A stretch of 58,839 nucleotides of DNA from Prevotella sp. GTDB lineage: Bacteria > Bacteroidota > Bacteroidia > Bacteroidales > Bacteroidaceae. The first letter of the stretch is position 1. Each line of letters starts with the position of its first letter. Of this stretch, positions 14,727 to 25,204 are shown piece after piece. The stretch spans positions 1 through 58,839 of the forward strand of contig JALEJI010000023.1 in the NCBI GenBank assembly GCA_022769825.1, given 5' to 3'. Below the pieces are notes generated by a model, which worked only from the letters and a program-made list of their open reading frames with translations, did not search any database and was not told the origin of the DNA. A program made the translations under genes and the position numbers.

Positions 14727-17447
14727 TTAATCTTCAAGAGCGCCCTGGGCAGCGGCCAAGCGTGCTATTGGCACACGGAACGGAGAGCAGCTCACGTAGT
14801 CAAGACCAACACGGTGACAGAATTTCACCGATGAAGGCTCACCGCCATGCTCACCGCAAATGCCACACTTCAATGTCGGATTAGAAGAGCGGCCTTTCCT
14901 TACGCCCATCTCGACAAGTTGACCGACACCGGTCTGGTCAAGCACCTGGAACGGATCCACCTCCAAAATCTTGTTGCCAAGATAAGTCGGGAGGAATCGT
15001 GCCACGTCGTCACGACTGTAGCCAAACGTCATCTGCGTCAAGTCGTTGGTGCCAAACGAGAAGTAATCGGCATGCTTGGCAATAAGGTCAGCCGTGAGAG
15101 CCGCACGCGGAATCTCAATCATCGTGCCAAGCTTGAATTCTATCCTCATTCCCTTCTCTTGGAAGAGCTCCTTGGCTGCAGTCTTTATAACCTCCTGCTG
15201 CGACTCAAGTTCCTTTGCCGTGCCCACGAGAGGCACCATAATCTCTGGCCGTGGATTGAAGCCTTCATTCTTCAAGCGCAAAGCCGCGCCAAGGATGGCC
15301 TTTGTCTGCATCGCGGTAATCTCAGGATATGTAATGCCAAGGCGGCAACCTCTAAGACCCAGCATGGGGTTAACCTCGGCAAGCGAAGCCACACGCTTTT
15401 GGATGAACTCCAAGCTCGTGCCCATCTCCTGCGCCATCGTCTGCTGACCTTTCAAGTCATGTGGCACGAACTCGTGGAGAGGTGGGTCAAGGAGTCTGAT
15501 GTTCACAGGCATTCCATCCATGCACTTCAAGATGCCATAGAAGTCGTTTTCCTGCAAAGGAAGAAGCTTGGCAAGGGCAATCTCACGACCAGCCTTGTCG
15601 TTGGCGAGGATCATCTCGCGCATGGCCTTAATCTTGTCGTTGTCGAAGAACATGTGCTCCGTACGGCACAATCCAATGCCGATGGCGCCAAATTTCTTTG
15701 CGACCTCAGCATCATGCGGGGTGTCAGCGTTAGTGCGAACCACCATGCGGGTGTACTTATCGCAAAGCTTCATGAGTTCCGCGAAATCGCCTGACACAGT
15801 GGCTGGTTTCGTAGTCACCTCACCTTTATACACCTCACCTGTAGAGCCATTGAGCGAAATGTAATCACCCTCATGCAGCACTACGCCGTCAATTTCCACG
15901 GTACGCGCCTTGTAGTCTACCGATATCGCGCCAGCTCCTGACACGCAGCACTTACCCATGCCACGCGCCACAACGGCAGCGTGAGATGTCATGCCGCCGC
16001 GAGCCGTAAGTATGCCTTCAGCCGCCGACATGCCCGCCAAATCCTCGGGCGAGGTCTCGATACGCACCATGACTACATTGTGGCCTTCGTCGTGCCACTT
16101 CGTGGCGTCATCGGCAAAGAACACTATCTGACCGCAAGCGGCGCCAGGAGAAGCAGGTAAGCCCCTTGTCAAGACCTTGGCCTTTGCCAACGCGTCTTTA
16201 TCGAATACCGGATGCAAAAGTTCATCAAGCTTGTTAGGCTCACAACGCTCAATGGCCGTCTTCTCGTCAATCTCGCCTTCATGGAGCAAATCCATCGCGA
16301 TCTTCACCATTGCCGTGCCCGTGCGCTTACCGTTACGTGTCTGAAGAAACCACAACTTACCTTCCTGCACGGTGAACTCCATGTCTTGCATGTCGTGGTA
16401 ATGCTTCTCGAGCTTATCCTGCAAAGCGTTGAGCTGACCATATATCTCTGGCATGGCCTCTTCCATTGAAGGGAATTTTGCCGCGCGAATCTCCTCGGAT
16501 ATGCCTTGCTGCTTCGCCCAGCGCAAAGAGCCGTCTTTTGTGATCTGCTGTGGAGTGCGAATACCGGCAACCACATCCTCACCCTGTGCATTGACAAGAT
16601 ACTCACCGTTGAAGCGATTCTCACCCGTAGCGGCGTCACGACTGAAGCAGACGCCCGTGGCCGAAGAGTTGCCCATGTTGCCAAACACCATCGCCATGAC
16701 GGTAACGGCAGTGCCCCACTCCTGCGGTATGCCTTCCATCTTACGATACAAGATGGCTCGCTCGTTCATCCAAGAGTCAAATACGGCACAGATGGCGCCC
16801 CAAAGCTGATCGACAGGATTCTCCGGGAACACCTCGCCAGTGCGCTCCTTGATAGCCGCCTTGAAGAGGCTTACCAGCTCCTTGAGCTCTTCGACGTTCA
16901 TCTCGTTGTCGAGCACGATGCCTCTTTTTGCCTTTACGCTATCGATAATGGCCTCAAACGGATCAATATCATCCTTGTTCACAGGCTTCATGCCGAGCAC
17001 CACGTCACCATACATCTGCACGAAGCGACGATAACTGTCGTAAGCGAAACGCTCATTACCCGTTTTCTTTGCCAGGCCAACCACGACCTTGTCGTTCAAT
17101 CCGAGATTGAGAATGGTATCCATCATGCCAGGCATTGACGCGCGAGCACCAGAGCGCACGCTGACGAGCAATGGGTTCTCAGCGTCACCAAAACGAAGGC
17201 CCATCAAGCCTTCAATATGGCTGATACTCTTCTCCACGTCGTTTTTCAGAAGAGACACCACATCCGCTTTTCCTTTCTCAAAATACTCGTTGCAAACGTC
17301 TGTCGTTATAGTGAAACCAGGAGGCACGGGCACGCCTATGAGATTCATCTCCGCGAGGTTGGCGCCTTTGCCACCAAGTAAATTACGCATGTCGGCACGA
17401 CCCTCCGCCTTGCCGTTACCAAAGGTATATACCCTTTTTTCGTTCAT
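14727..17447 (-). CDS. ppdK: pyruvate, phosphate dikinase
   Basis: 906 residues. It interconverts pyruvate, ATP and Pi with PEP, AMP and PPi, central to glycolysis/PEP supply in anaerobes. Order: ATP-grasp domain (RNLLGGKGANLAEM near 20, VSVRSGARASMPGMMDT near 95-111), phosphohistidine swivelling domain with GGMTSHAAVVARG (catalytic H489), and the C-terminal PEP/pyruvate barrel (IGLCRTEHMFF, MLGLRGCRLGI, MIEIPRAALTAD, SFGTNDLTQMTFGYSRDD, KCGICGEHGG). Full length, monocistronic, with its own promoter and terminator. Confidence 0.97.
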   Translation of the reverse strand: MNEKRVYTFGNGKAEGRADMRNLLGGKGANLAEMNLIGVPVPPGFTITTDVCNEYFEKGKADVVSLLKNDVEKSISHIEGLMGLRFGDAENPLLVSVRSGARASMPGMMDTILNLGLNDKVVVGLAKKTGNERFAYDSYRRFVQMYGDVVLGMKPVNKDDIDPFEAIIDSVKAKRGIVLDNEMNVEELKELVSLFKAAIKERTGEVFPENPVDQLWGAICAVFDSWMNERAILYRKMEGIPQEWGTAVTVMAMVFGNMGNSSATGVCFSRDAATGENRFNGEYLVNAQGEDVVAGIRTPQQITKDGSLRWAKQQGISEEIRAAKFPSMEEAMPEIYGQLNALQDKLEKHYHDMQDMEFTVQEGKLWFLQTRNGKRTGTAMVKIAMDLLHEGEIDEKTAIERCEPNKLDELLHPVFDKDALAKAKVLTRGLPASPGAACGQIVFFADDATKWHDEGHNVVMVRIETSPEDLAGMSAAEGILTARGGMTSHAAVVARGMGKCCVSGAGAISVDYKARTVEIDGVVLHEGDYISLNGSTGEVYKGEVTTKPATVSGDFAELMKLCDKYTRMVVRTNADTPHDAEVAKKFGAIGIGLCRTEHMFFDNDKIKAMREMILANDKAGREIALAKLLPLQENDFYGILKCMDGMPVNIRLLDPPLHEFVPHDLKGQQTMAQEMGTSLEFIQKRVASLAEVNPMLGLRGCRLGITYPEITAMQTKAILGAALRLKNEGFNPRPEIMVPLVGTAKELESQQEVIKTAAKELFQEKGMRIEFKLGTMIEIPRAALTADLIAKHADYFSFGTNDLTQMTFGYSRDDVARFLPTYLGNKILEVDPFQVLDQTGVGQLVEMGVRKGRSSNPTLKCGICGEHGGEPSSVKFCHRVGLDYVSCSPFRVPIARLAAAQGALED

Positions 17448-17510
17448 ATAGTTATAATGTTTATTGTAAATCCACGTTAGTATGTAGCCATTTTGTAATG
17501 CTCACATTGC

Positions 17511-17518
17511 AAAGGTAA
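17511..17518 (-). promoter_or_regulatory. -7 box of ppdK
   Basis: TACCTTTG on the minus strand, about 63 bases before the ppdK ATG. Confidence 0.7.
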
Positions 17519-17633
17519 CAAATATGTTTCAGTATCACAAATGAAACCATGAAAAATTCATATCTGTAAACACATTTTTTCATGTTAGCGCAAACAAAAA
17601 GTTAAAAGTTTTGCCAATGACACACTTTTCAAG

Positions 17634-17641
17634 TAATTTTG
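17634..17641 (+). promoter_or_regulatory. -7 box of rlmD
   Basis: TAATTTTG, 19 bases before the rlmD ATG. Confidence 0.65.
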
Positions 17642-17660
17642 CATAAGAAACAAATACGTT

Positions 17661-19100
17661 ATGAGCAAAAACCGCAAACCCAACACCATTCTTGAGGGAG
17701 TTACAATCGAGGCCATTGCCGCAGAGGGCAAGTGCCTTTTCCATCACGACAACTATGTGGTCTTCGTACCTTTTTGCGTACCTGGAGACGTGGCCGACGT
17801 TGAGATATACAGAAAGAAGCACAGCTACGCCGAAGGTCGCATATTGCGATTCATCAAGAAGAGCGAAGTGCGTGCCGAGCCATTTTGCCAACATTTCGGC
17901 ATATGTGGCGGCTGCAAATGGCAAAACCTGCCTTACGAGGAGCAATTAAAGGCAAAACAGACGCAGGTAACCGACCAGCTGACACGCATAGGCAAGGTTG
18001 AGCTGCCCGAGATTAGCCCGATACTCGCTTCGGTCAAGACGAAAGAATATCGCAACAAGTTGGAGTTTGGCTGTTGCGATCGCCGATGGTTTACCAAAGA
18101 GGAGCTTAACAACGATAGCCTCAACCTGGCAGAGGGCAACCACTCCGCCATTGGTTTCCATATCACGGGCGCTTTCGACAAGATTTATCCCATAAGCAAA
18201 TGCTGGCTCATGGACGACTTGCACAATAAGATCCGCAACGAGATAGAGCGTTACGCCAAGGAGGTAGGCATGACATTCTATGATGTCAGGGCACAGAAGG
18301 GCTTGCTTCGAAACCTCATGTTCCGCAACTCCAACACTGGCGAATGGATGTTGCTCATACAGTTCCATTACGACAATCCTAACGATGACGAGCTCGCACA
18401 ACAACTCATGCGGCACATCGCCGATGAGTTTCCCCAAATATCCTCTTTTATATACGTTGACAATCAAAAGGGAAACGACACCATTGGCGATCAAGAACTG
18501 ATAACCTTCAAGGGCACCGACTTCATCTATGAGATGATGGGCGACTTGAAGTTCAAGGTTGGCCCCAAGAGTTTTTACCAGACCAACACGGAGCAGGCTC
18601 ATCGCCTTTACGATGTGGCGAAAAGCTTTGCGTTCAAAAACTTACCAAGCGACGCAAAACCTCTTATTTACGACTTGTACACAGGCACGGGCACCATTGC
18701 CAACTACGTTGCGCGCCAGGCGAGCGAAGTGATAGGCATCGATTATGTGCCGGAGGCCATCGAGGACGCCAAGGTCAACAGCGAGATCAACAACATCAGC
18801 AACACTAAGTTCTTCGCGGGCGACATGCGCAAGATTCTCACCGACTCGTTCATCGATGAGCATGGACGTCCCGACATCATCATCACCGACCCACCACGCG
18901 CCGGCATGCACCCGGATGTGGTCAATGTCATCCTGAACGCACACCCCAAGCGCATTGTTTACGTCAGTTGCAACCCGGCCACGCAAGCAAGAGACCTCCA
19001 GCTGATGGACTCCAAATACAAGGTAGCGGCCGTACAGCCTGTCGACATGTTCCCTCACACGCCGCACGTGGAGAATGTAGTCCTGCTTGAACTGCGATAG
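17661..19100 (+). CDS. rlmD: 23S rRNA (uracil-C5)-methyltransferase, RlmD/TrmA family
   Basis: 479 residues: TRAM-like N-terminus, iron-sulfur cluster cysteines C76, C82 and C85 (FCQHFGICGGCKW), and a SAM-dependent methyltransferase domain (YDLYTGTGTIANYVA) with DPPRAGMHPDVV and the catalytic-Cys motif YVSCNPATQARD. The family methylates U1939 or U747 of 23S rRNA, or U54 of tRNA; the cluster favours RlmD/RlmC-type enzymes, but the exact base cannot be fixed from sequence. nudC follows after 35 bases. Confidence 0.88.
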   Translation: MSKNRKPNTILEGVTIEAIAAEGKCLFHHDNYVVFVPFCVPGDVADVEIYRKKHSYAEGRILRFIKKSEVRAEPFCQHFGICGGCKWQNLPYEEQLKAKQTQVTDQLTRIGKVELPEISPILASVKTKEYRNKLEFGCCDRRWFTKEELNNDSLNLAEGNHSAIGFHITGAFDKIYPISKCWLMDDLHNKIRNEIERYAKEVGMTFYDVRAQKGLLRNLMFRNSNTGEWMLLIQFHYDNPNDDELAQQLMRHIADEFPQISSFIYVDNQKGNDTIGDQELITFKGTDFIYEMMGDLKFKVGPKSFYQTNTEQAHRLYDVAKSFAFKNLPSDAKPLIYDLYTGTGTIANYVARQASEVIGIDYVPEAIEDAKVNSEINNISNTKFFAGDMRKILTDSFIDEHGRPDIIITDPPRAGMHPDVVNVILNAHPKRIVYVSCNPATQARDLQLMDSKYKVAAVQPVDMFPHTPHVENVVLLELR

Positions 19101-19135
19101 GTTTCCAAAGCTGACAAGCAAATCATCTCATCACA

Positions 19136-19951
19136 ATGGCTTATTATTTCATATTCTCCAAGACCGACTTGCTGCTTAAACGCCAGGCCGACGGTACCCA
19201 CACCATACCTTGCTCCGACGACGTGCCAGTGAAGACCCATCCATGGACTCACGTCATGAGTGTCAGCCCAATGGAGGACGGCACCGAGGTCTACACGTTC
19301 AAGGTCGAGAACCCTATGCAGATAGAAGTGCTGTCGGAAAGCCTTAAACGCGACGGCTACGATTTCATTGGTCTTCGCGAGTCGTTCTACCATCTTCCGA
19401 CAGAGCTGTACTTGAAGGCTGGCAAATGCCAAGAACTGCTCTACTGGGATTTCAACACTCAATATTGCGGTGTGTGTGGATCTCCCATGAAGATGCACAC
19501 CATCATTTCGAAACGATGCACGCAATGCGGCAAGGAGGTGTGGCCACAGCTCGCCACGGCCATCATCGTGCTCATACACAGGGGCGACGAGGTGCTCCTT
19601 GTTCACGCCAAGAACTTCAAGGGCGATTTCTTCGGACTCGTGGCTGGCTTCGTTGAGACAGGTGAGACCTTGGAAGAGGCCGTGAGACGTGAGGTCATGG
19701 AAGAGACGCATCTCACCATCAAGAACCTCACCTACTTCGGGTCGCAACCCTGGCCTTACCCTTGCGGACTGATGGTGGGCTTCATGGCCGAATATGAGTC
19801 TGGCGACATACACCTCCAACGCTCCGAGCTGTCGCGCGGGGCATGGTTCCGCTACGACAAGTTGCCACAGATACCGCAAAAGCTCAGCATAGCACGCCGA
19901 ATAATAGACAAATGGTTGGAGCAATATGGCATCGTAAGCCAGCAACCATAG
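19136..19951 (+). CDS. nudC: NADH pyrophosphatase / RNA deNADding Nudix hydrolase
   Basis: 271 residues. A four-Cys zinc site (C111, C114, C128, C131) precedes the Nudix box GFVETGETLEEAVRREVMEET (171-191; the glutamates coordinate metal), then SQPWPYP (203-209), the diagnostic NudC motif. It cleaves NADH to NMNH and AMP and removes NAD caps from RNA. It lies 35 bases behind rlmD on the same strand and probably shares its transcript. Confidence 0.93.
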   Translation: MAYYFIFSKTDLLLKRQADGTHTIPCSDDVPVKTHPWTHVMSVSPMEDGTEVYTFKVENPMQIEVLSESLKRDGYDFIGLRESFYHLPTELYLKAGKCQELLYWDFNTQYCGVCGSPMKMHTIISKRCTQCGKEVWPQLATAIIVLIHRGDEVLLVHAKNFKGDFFGLVAGFVETGETLEEAVRREVMEETHLTIKNLTYFGSQPWPYPCGLMVGFMAEYESGDIHLQRSELSRGAWFRYDKLPQIPQKLSIARRIIDKWLEQYGIVSQQP

Positions 19952-20046
19952 CCATTCCTTACGTGATACACATATTATAATATAGGCAATTGGTAAAACT
20001 TTTAATAAAATTCACTGTTCGGGGCTCTTTTGACAATTAAAAACTG

Positions 20047-20054
20047 TATCTTTG
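20047..20054 (+). promoter_or_regulatory. -7 box of transporter gene
   Basis: TATCTTTG followed by CAAAG, 54 bases before the start codon. Confidence 0.7.
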
Positions 20055-20108
20055 CAAAGATATTAAGTTTTACGACTTATCTGAAAACATAAAAAACAAC
20101 TATTAAGC

Positions 20109-21803
20109 ATGGACTGGTTAATAAATCTATTTACCACTCAAGACTCCATTGCCCATATTGTCTTGCTTTACGGCATCGTTATTGCCATAGGCATAATGTT
20201 GGGCAAGTTGAAGATTGGGGGCATATCCCTTGGAGTCACATTCGTCTTGTTTTGTGGCATCGTGGCTGGCCATTTCGGTTTTACCGGCCCCACCCCGATT
20301 CTCAACTTCCTGCAAGACTTCGGCCTTATCCTGTTCGTCTTCTGCATTGGCCTGCAAGTGGGCCCTGGATTCTTCGAGAGTTTCAAGAAAGGCGGCGTGG
20401 CACTCAACGGAATGTCGGTGTTGATGATTTTCCTCAACATCATAGTGATGTTCGCGTGCTACTATCTGTTCTTTGACACGTCAAACAAGACCAACCTGCC
20501 TATGATGATAGGCGTGCTCTATGGCGCCGTCACCAACACCCCTGGCCTTGGTGCCGCCAATGAGGCCTTGACATCCGTCTTCACCAACGGCCAAATACCG
20601 CAGATTGCCAACGGATATGCCTGCGCATACCCTCTCGGCGTGCTCGGCATCATCGGCGCGACAATCCTCATAAGGTTCATCACGAAAACCAACCTCAAGA
20701 CTGAGGAAGAGGAATTGGAAGCTGAAGAGGCCGCCAACCCACACGCCAAGCCTTTAGCCATAACGCTTGAGGTGAGCAACGTTTACCTCGCGGGTCGCAC
20801 ATTGTCGCAAATCAGCGAGTTTCTCGGACGCGACATAGTATGCACTCGCATCTTGCACCAAGGCGAGATGACACTGCCAAACAAGAACACGAAGTTTGAA
20901 GTTGGCGACAAATTGCACATCGTGTGCGCCGAGGCTGACGCCGAGGCCATCAAGGCGTTCATTGGCCCAGAGACCGACTTCGAGTGGGAGAACGCCAAGA
21001 CAGAGAACCAACCGATGATTTCGAAGCGCGTAATCGTCACCAACCCGAAGATGAACGGCAAGACCCTCGGCAAGATGCACTTTTCTTCTGTCTACGGTGT
21101 CAACATCACGCGCATCACACGTCAGGGCATGGATCTCTTCGCCTCACGTAACCACCACTTCCACATTGGCGACCGCGTCATGGTCGTTGGCCGTGAAGAG
21201 AACGTCAACCGCGTGGCAGAGCTCATGGGCAACTCGGCTCGCAGCCTCAACGTGCCCAATATCGCCACCATATTCATCGGAATAGTCATCGGTATCCTTT
21301 TCGGAAGCATACCAATCGCGGTGCCTGGCGTGCCAGTGCCGTTGAAGCTCGGACTTGCCGGCGGACCTCTCATCATCGCCATTCTCATTGGCCGCTTCGG
21401 CTACCGCATCAAGCTCGTCACCTACACCACGACATCTGCCAACATGATGCTCCGCGAGATGGGTCTCGCGCTCTTTCTGGCAAGCGTGGGCATCAAGGCA
21501 GGAGCAGGATTCGTGCACACCGTGGTGCAAGGCGACGGCCTGCTCTATGTGCTCACCGGATTCTTCATCACCATTATTCCTATCCTCATCGTAGGTCCTT
21601 TCGCAAGGTGGAAGTTCAAGTTCAACTATTTCACCCTAATGGGCATGATTGCCGGTACGTACACCGACCCACCAGCGCTTGCTTACGCTAACTCAAGCTG
21701 CTCAAAGGAAGCCCCGGCCATAGGCTATTCCACTGTTTACCCACTGTCGATGTTCCTTCGCATCTTCACGGCGCAGATATGCGTACTGTTCTTCTGTGGG
21801 TAA
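20109..21803 (+). CDS. AspT/YidE-type membrane transporter with two TrkA-C domains
   Basis: 564 residues. Two halves of hydrophobic helices (about 10-190 and 385-564), the YidE/AspT duplication, flank a cytoplasmic region with two TrkA-C (RCK-C) domains (about 205-285 and 290-375; [30 protein letters not shown]). Conserved [16 protein letters not shown] and [14 protein letters not shown] loops are the paired family motifs. Members are aspartate:alanine exchangers or uncharacterised; the substrate here is unknown. It stands alone with its own promoter and terminator. Confidence 0.85.
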   Translation: MDWLINLFTTQDSIAHIVLLYGIVIAIGIMLGKLKIGGISLGVTFVLFCGIVAGHFGFTGPTPILNFLQDFGLILFVFCIGLQVGPGFFESFKKGGVALNGMSVLMIFLNIIVMFACYYLFFDTSNKTNLPMMIGVLYGAVTNTPGLGAANEALTSVFTNGQIPQIANGYACAYPLGVLGIIGATILIRFITKTNLKTEEEELEAEEAANPHAKPLAITLEVSNVYLAGRTLSQISEFLGRDIVCTRILHQGEMTLPNKNTKFEVGDKLHIVCAEADAEAIKAFIGPETDFEWENAKTENQPMISKRVIVTNPKMNGKTLGKMHFSSVYGVNITRITRQGMDLFASRNHHFHIGDRVMVVGREENVNRVAELMGNSARSLNVPNIATIFIGIVIGILFGSIPIAVPGVPVPLKLGLAGGPLIIAILIGRFGYRIKLVTYTTTSANMMLREMGLALFLASVGIKAGAGFVHTVVQGDGLLYVLTGFFITIIPILIVGPFARWKFKFNYFTLMGMIAGTYTDPPALAYANSSCSKEAPAIGYSTVYPLSMFLRIFTAQICVLFFCG

Positions 21804-21864
21804 CGGCAGGCAAGACATGAGCCACATTAACAACTGACAGGACACTTATAAAACATATATTAGG

Positions 21865-21900
21865 ACGCTCTCTCCCGTAAAACGAGGAGGGAGCGTTTTT
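21865..21900 (+). terminator. terminator of transporter gene
   Basis: ACGCTC-(T)-CTCC pairs with GGAGGGAGCGT and is followed by a T-run (GCGTTTTTTG). Confidence 0.75.
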
Positions 21901-22003
21901 TGTGAGCGCCAACAATAAAGAGAGAGGTGAATAAACGAAAAGGAAAACCGCATAAAACAATAAAAAAGATACCATAATAATTTGCCGTTCGAAAAAGTTG
22001 GCC

Positions 22004-22011
22004 TATCTTTG
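22004..22011 (+). promoter_or_regulatory. -7 box of korAB
   Basis: TATCTTTG, 35 bases before korA. Confidence 0.7.
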
Positions 22012-22046
22012 CAAAAGGTCTAAAACTAATTGTAATCTATTATTAT

Positions 22047-23942
22047 ATGTCTAACGAAATTGAAGTGAAAGAACTGAGCGATGTCGTCGTGCGCTTCTCG
22101 GGCGACTCTGGCGATGGCATGCAGCTTGCAGGAAACATTTTCTCAACTGTCTCCGCCACTGTAGGCAACGGAATATCCACATTCCCCGACTACCCAGCCG
22201 ACATCCGCGCCCCGCAAGGCTCACTGACAGGCGTGAGCGGCTTCCAAGTGCACATTGGCGAGGGAAAGGTTTTCACCCCTGGCGACAAGTGCGACGTGCT
22301 CGTGGCCATGAACGCCGCGGCTCTGAAGACTCAATACAAATATGCCAAGCCAACGGCCACTATCATAATAGACACCGACTCTTTCGGACCCAACGACCTT
22401 AACAAGGCGCAATTCGAGACCGATGACTACCTTGAGGAGATGGGCATAGACAACGACCGCGTGGTGGCATGCCCAATCACTAAGATGGTCAAGGCGTGTC
22501 TCAAGGACGAGAACATGGACAACAAGAGCGTGCTGAAATGCCGCAACATGTTCGCCTTGGGCCTCGTGTGCTGGCTCTTCAACCGCGACCTCGAACTGGT
22601 CAACAACTTCCTGCGTGAGAAGTTCGCCAAGAAGCCGGCTGTGGCCGAGGCTAACATCAAGGTGGTGAAGGCCGGGCACGATTACGGCGCCAACACCCAC
22701 GCCTCGACACCTTTCACCACTTACCGCATAGAGACCAAGCAGAAAGACCCCGGACGCTACATGGACATCACCGGCAACAAGGCCACGGCCTACGGTCTCA
22801 TCGCCGCCGCCGAGAAGGCCGGGCTCAAGCTCTACCTTGGCTCCTACCCCATCACGCCAGCCACCGACATCCTGCACGAGCTGTCGAAACACAAGAGCCT
22901 CGGCGTGATAACCGTCCAGGCAGAAGACGAGATTTCAGCTTGCTCGTCGGCCATTGGCGCGGCTTTCGCCGGAGCGTTGGCCTGTACGTCGACATCCGGC
23001 CCTGGCATTTGCCTGAAGAGCGAGGCCATCAACCTTGCCGTCATCGACGAGCTGCCACTGGTCATCGTGGACGTGCAGCGTGGCGGACCGTCCACCGGAC
23101 TGCCAACCAAGAGCGAGCAGACCGACTTGCTGCAAGTGCTGTATGGCAGAAACGGCGAGAGCCCGATGCCCGTAATAGCGGCCACAAGCCCTACCGACTG
23201 CTTCGACGCAGCTTTCATGGCGGCAAAGATAGCGCTGGAGCATCTCACGCCTGTCGTCTTGCTCACCGACGCCTTCATAGCCAATGGCTCGTCGGCATGG
23301 AAGTTGCCCGACATAAACAAGCTGCCGGAGATTCACCCCCACTATGCCCCTGCCGACCAGAAATACAAATACACGCCGTATCTGCGCGACCCTCAATGCA
23401 AGGCTCGCTACTGGGCCATCCCGGGACAAGAGGGCTACGAGCACATTCTCGGCGGACTGGAGAAGGACGGCAAGACAGGCGCCATCTCCACTGAGCCAAA
23501 CAACCATAACGTGATGGACCACCTGCGTTCGGAGAAAGTGTCGCTCATCCCCGTACCAGACCTTGAGGTCGAGGGCGACAATGACGATGCCGACCTGCTC
23601 ATCGTCGGCTTCGGCTCCACCTACGGCCATCTGCACGCCGCCATGAGCGAGATGCGCAAGAACGGCTACAAGGTTGCCCTGGCACAGCTGAAGTATGTCA
23701 ACCCACTGCCAAAGAACACGGCGGAAGTGCTGCTAAAATACCAAAAGGTTGTAGTGGCCGAGCAAAACCTCGGACAGCTCGCGGCCTTGTTGCGCATACG
23801 CGTCAACGGTTTCGTGCCTTACCAATACAACGAGGTCAAGGGACAACCTTTCAACGTCAGCGAACTCGTGAGGCATTTCGAGCAACTGATAAACCATGAG
23901 CAGAACGCCTGTGGCGATTATTTCAACACCCGTGTCCTCTAA
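22047..23942 (+). CDS. korA: 2-oxoacid:acceptor (ferredoxin) oxidoreductase, gamma-alpha subunit
   Basis: 631 residues. The gamma domain comes first (about 1-190: VVRFSGDSGDGMQLAGNIFS, FPDYPADIRAPQGSLTGVSGF), then the alpha pyrimidine-binding domains (YLGSYPITPATDILHELSK, AEDEISACSSAIGAAFAGA, TSTSGPGICLKSEAI, QRGGPSTGLPTKSEQTD). With KorB it forms the TPP- and iron-sulfur-dependent enzyme that links 2-oxoglutarate (or a related 2-oxoacid) and succinyl-CoA to ferredoxin. The gamma-alpha fusion is the common arrangement in Bacteroidota. The exact 2-oxoacid cannot be proven from sequence; KorA is the best family fit. Confidence 0.9.
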   Translation: MSNEIEVKELSDVVVRFSGDSGDGMQLAGNIFSTVSATVGNGISTFPDYPADIRAPQGSLTGVSGFQVHIGEGKVFTPGDKCDVLVAMNAAALKTQYKYAKPTATIIIDTDSFGPNDLNKAQFETDDYLEEMGIDNDRVVACPITKMVKACLKDENMDNKSVLKCRNMFALGLVCWLFNRDLELVNNFLREKFAKKPAVAEANIKVVKAGHDYGANTHASTPFTTYRIETKQKDPGRYMDITGNKATAYGLIAAAEKAGLKLYLGSYPITPATDILHELSKHKSLGVITVQAEDEISACSSAIGAAFAGALACTSTSGPGICLKSEAINLAVIDELPLVIVDVQRGGPSTGLPTKSEQTDLLQVLYGRNGESPMPVIAATSPTDCFDAAFMAAKIALEHLTPVVLLTDAFIANGSSAWKLPDINKLPEIHPHYAPADQKYKYTPYLRDPQCKARYWAIPGQEGYEHILGGLEKDGKTGAISTEPNNHNVMDHLRSEKVSLIPVPDLEVEGDNDDADLLIVGFGSTYGHLHAAMSEMRKNGYKVALAQLKYVNPLPKNTAEVLLKYQKVVVAEQNLGQLAALLRIRVNGFVPYQYNEVKGQPFNVSELVRHFEQLINHEQNACGDYFNTRVL

Positions 23943-23980
23943 CCATGTTTTCCAAACATCTTATTTTAACATCATCTAAA

Positions 23981-24985
23981 ATGGAATATTCAGCAAGCGA
24001 TTATAAGAAAGGCCAACCCCGTTGGTGCCCGGGGTGTGGCGACCACAGTTTCCTGACAAGCATGCAAAAGGCCATGGCGGAGATTGGCGTGCCTCCTTAT
24101 GAGACGGCAGTGATAAGCGGCATTGGCTGCTCAAGCCGTCTGCCTTATTATGTCAGCACCTACGCCATGCAAACCATCCATGGACGCGCCGCGGCAGTGG
24201 CTACGGGAGCGAAGGTGGTCAACCCCAAGCTCGCCATTTGGCAAATAAGCGGCGACGGCGACGGACTCGCCATAGGCGGAAACCACTTCATCCACGCCAT
24301 GAGGCGAAACATCGACCTCAACATGATTCTGCTCAACAACCGCATCTACGGTCTCACAAAAGGACAATACTCGCCCACGTCTCCAAGAGGCTTCGTATCC
24401 AAGTCGTCGCCTTATGGCACGGTGGAAGATCCATTCCGCCCCGCGGAGCTGTGCTTTGGCGCGAGAGGCCGCTTCTTCGCGCGCTCAGTGGCGTCGGACA
24501 GCGCCGAGACCGTGAAAATACTCAAGGCGGCCTACAACCACAAGGGCGCGGCGGTGTGCGAAATCCTGCAAAACTGCATGATATTCAACAACGGAGCCTA
24601 TGACCCCATCTACACTCGCGACGGACGCAAGAAGAACGCCATATACCTTGAAGACGGCAAACCGCTCGTCTTCGGCGAGAACAACGAATACGGACTCGTG
24701 CAAGAGGGCTTCGGACTGAAAGTGGTGGAGATAGGAAAAGACGGTTACACCATCGACAACATCCTGGTCCACGACAGCCACAACCCCGACAACACATTGC
24801 AGCTCAAGCTCGCCATGATGGACAACGAACACGGTTTTCCTGTAGCTCTCGGCGTGTTCAGGGACGTTGAGGCACCCACCTACGACCAAGCGGTAAACGA
24901 CCAGATAGAAGAGGTCAAGGAAAAGAAGAAATACCACAACTTCACTGAACTGCTCGAGACCAACGACATCTGGGAAGTGAAATGA
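23981..24985 (+). CDS. korB: 2-oxoacid:acceptor (ferredoxin) oxidoreductase, beta subunit
   Basis: 334 residues. WCPGCGDHSF at the start carries cluster and TPP-site cysteines, ISGIGCSSRLPYY follows, and GDGDGLAIGGNHF is the Mg/TPP motif. It catalyses the decarboxylation half-reaction. The open frame could begin at 23945, but MEYSASDYKKGQPRW (23981) agrees with the family start. It lies 38 bases after korA and forms one transcript with it. Confidence 0.9.
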   Translation: MEYSASDYKKGQPRWCPGCGDHSFLTSMQKAMAEIGVPPYETAVISGIGCSSRLPYYVSTYAMQTIHGRAAAVATGAKVVNPKLAIWQISGDGDGLAIGGNHFIHAMRRNIDLNMILLNNRIYGLTKGQYSPTSPRGFVSKSSPYGTVEDPFRPAELCFGARGRFFARSVASDSAETVKILKAAYNHKGAAVCEILQNCMIFNNGAYDPIYTRDGRKKNAIYLEDGKPLVFGENNEYGLVQEGFGLKVVEIGKDGYTIDNILVHDSHNPDNTLQLKLAMMDNEHGFPVALGVFRDVEAPTYDQAVNDQIEEVKEKKKYHNFTELLETNDIWEVK

Positions 24986-25072
24986 CAATCTGAGCGCGAC
25001 ATGGAATGGCCTGCCATTGCGTGTAAAAATCAATGGCACGAATTTAACTCATGAAAGCGTGCTGACTTAGAG

Positions 25073-25110
25073 AACACGGAAGAAGCTTTTGGCCTCTTCC
25101 GTGTTTTTTA
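25073..25110 (+). terminator. terminator of korAB
   Basis: AACACGGAAGA pairs with TCTTCCGTGTT around an 11-base loop with an internal GC pair, followed by a T-run. Strong intrinsic terminator about 90 bases after korB. Confidence 0.8.
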
Positions 25111-25204
25111 TGGGTCTCAGTGATTTGGAATGATGACGTAACGCTTTGCAGGGGCCGGTATGGATGGTTACAAAGCACACGATGCGCACCAGTTTTAATA
25201 GGTT

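Noticed and set aside
14847..15794. 315-codon plus-strand open frame opposite ppdK
   Set aside because: ppdK motifs are complete on the other strand; this frame shows no domain.
22221..22892. 223-codon minus-strand open frame inside korA
   Set aside because: Shadow frame opposite a clearly conserved enzyme; high-GC codon bias opens antisense frames.
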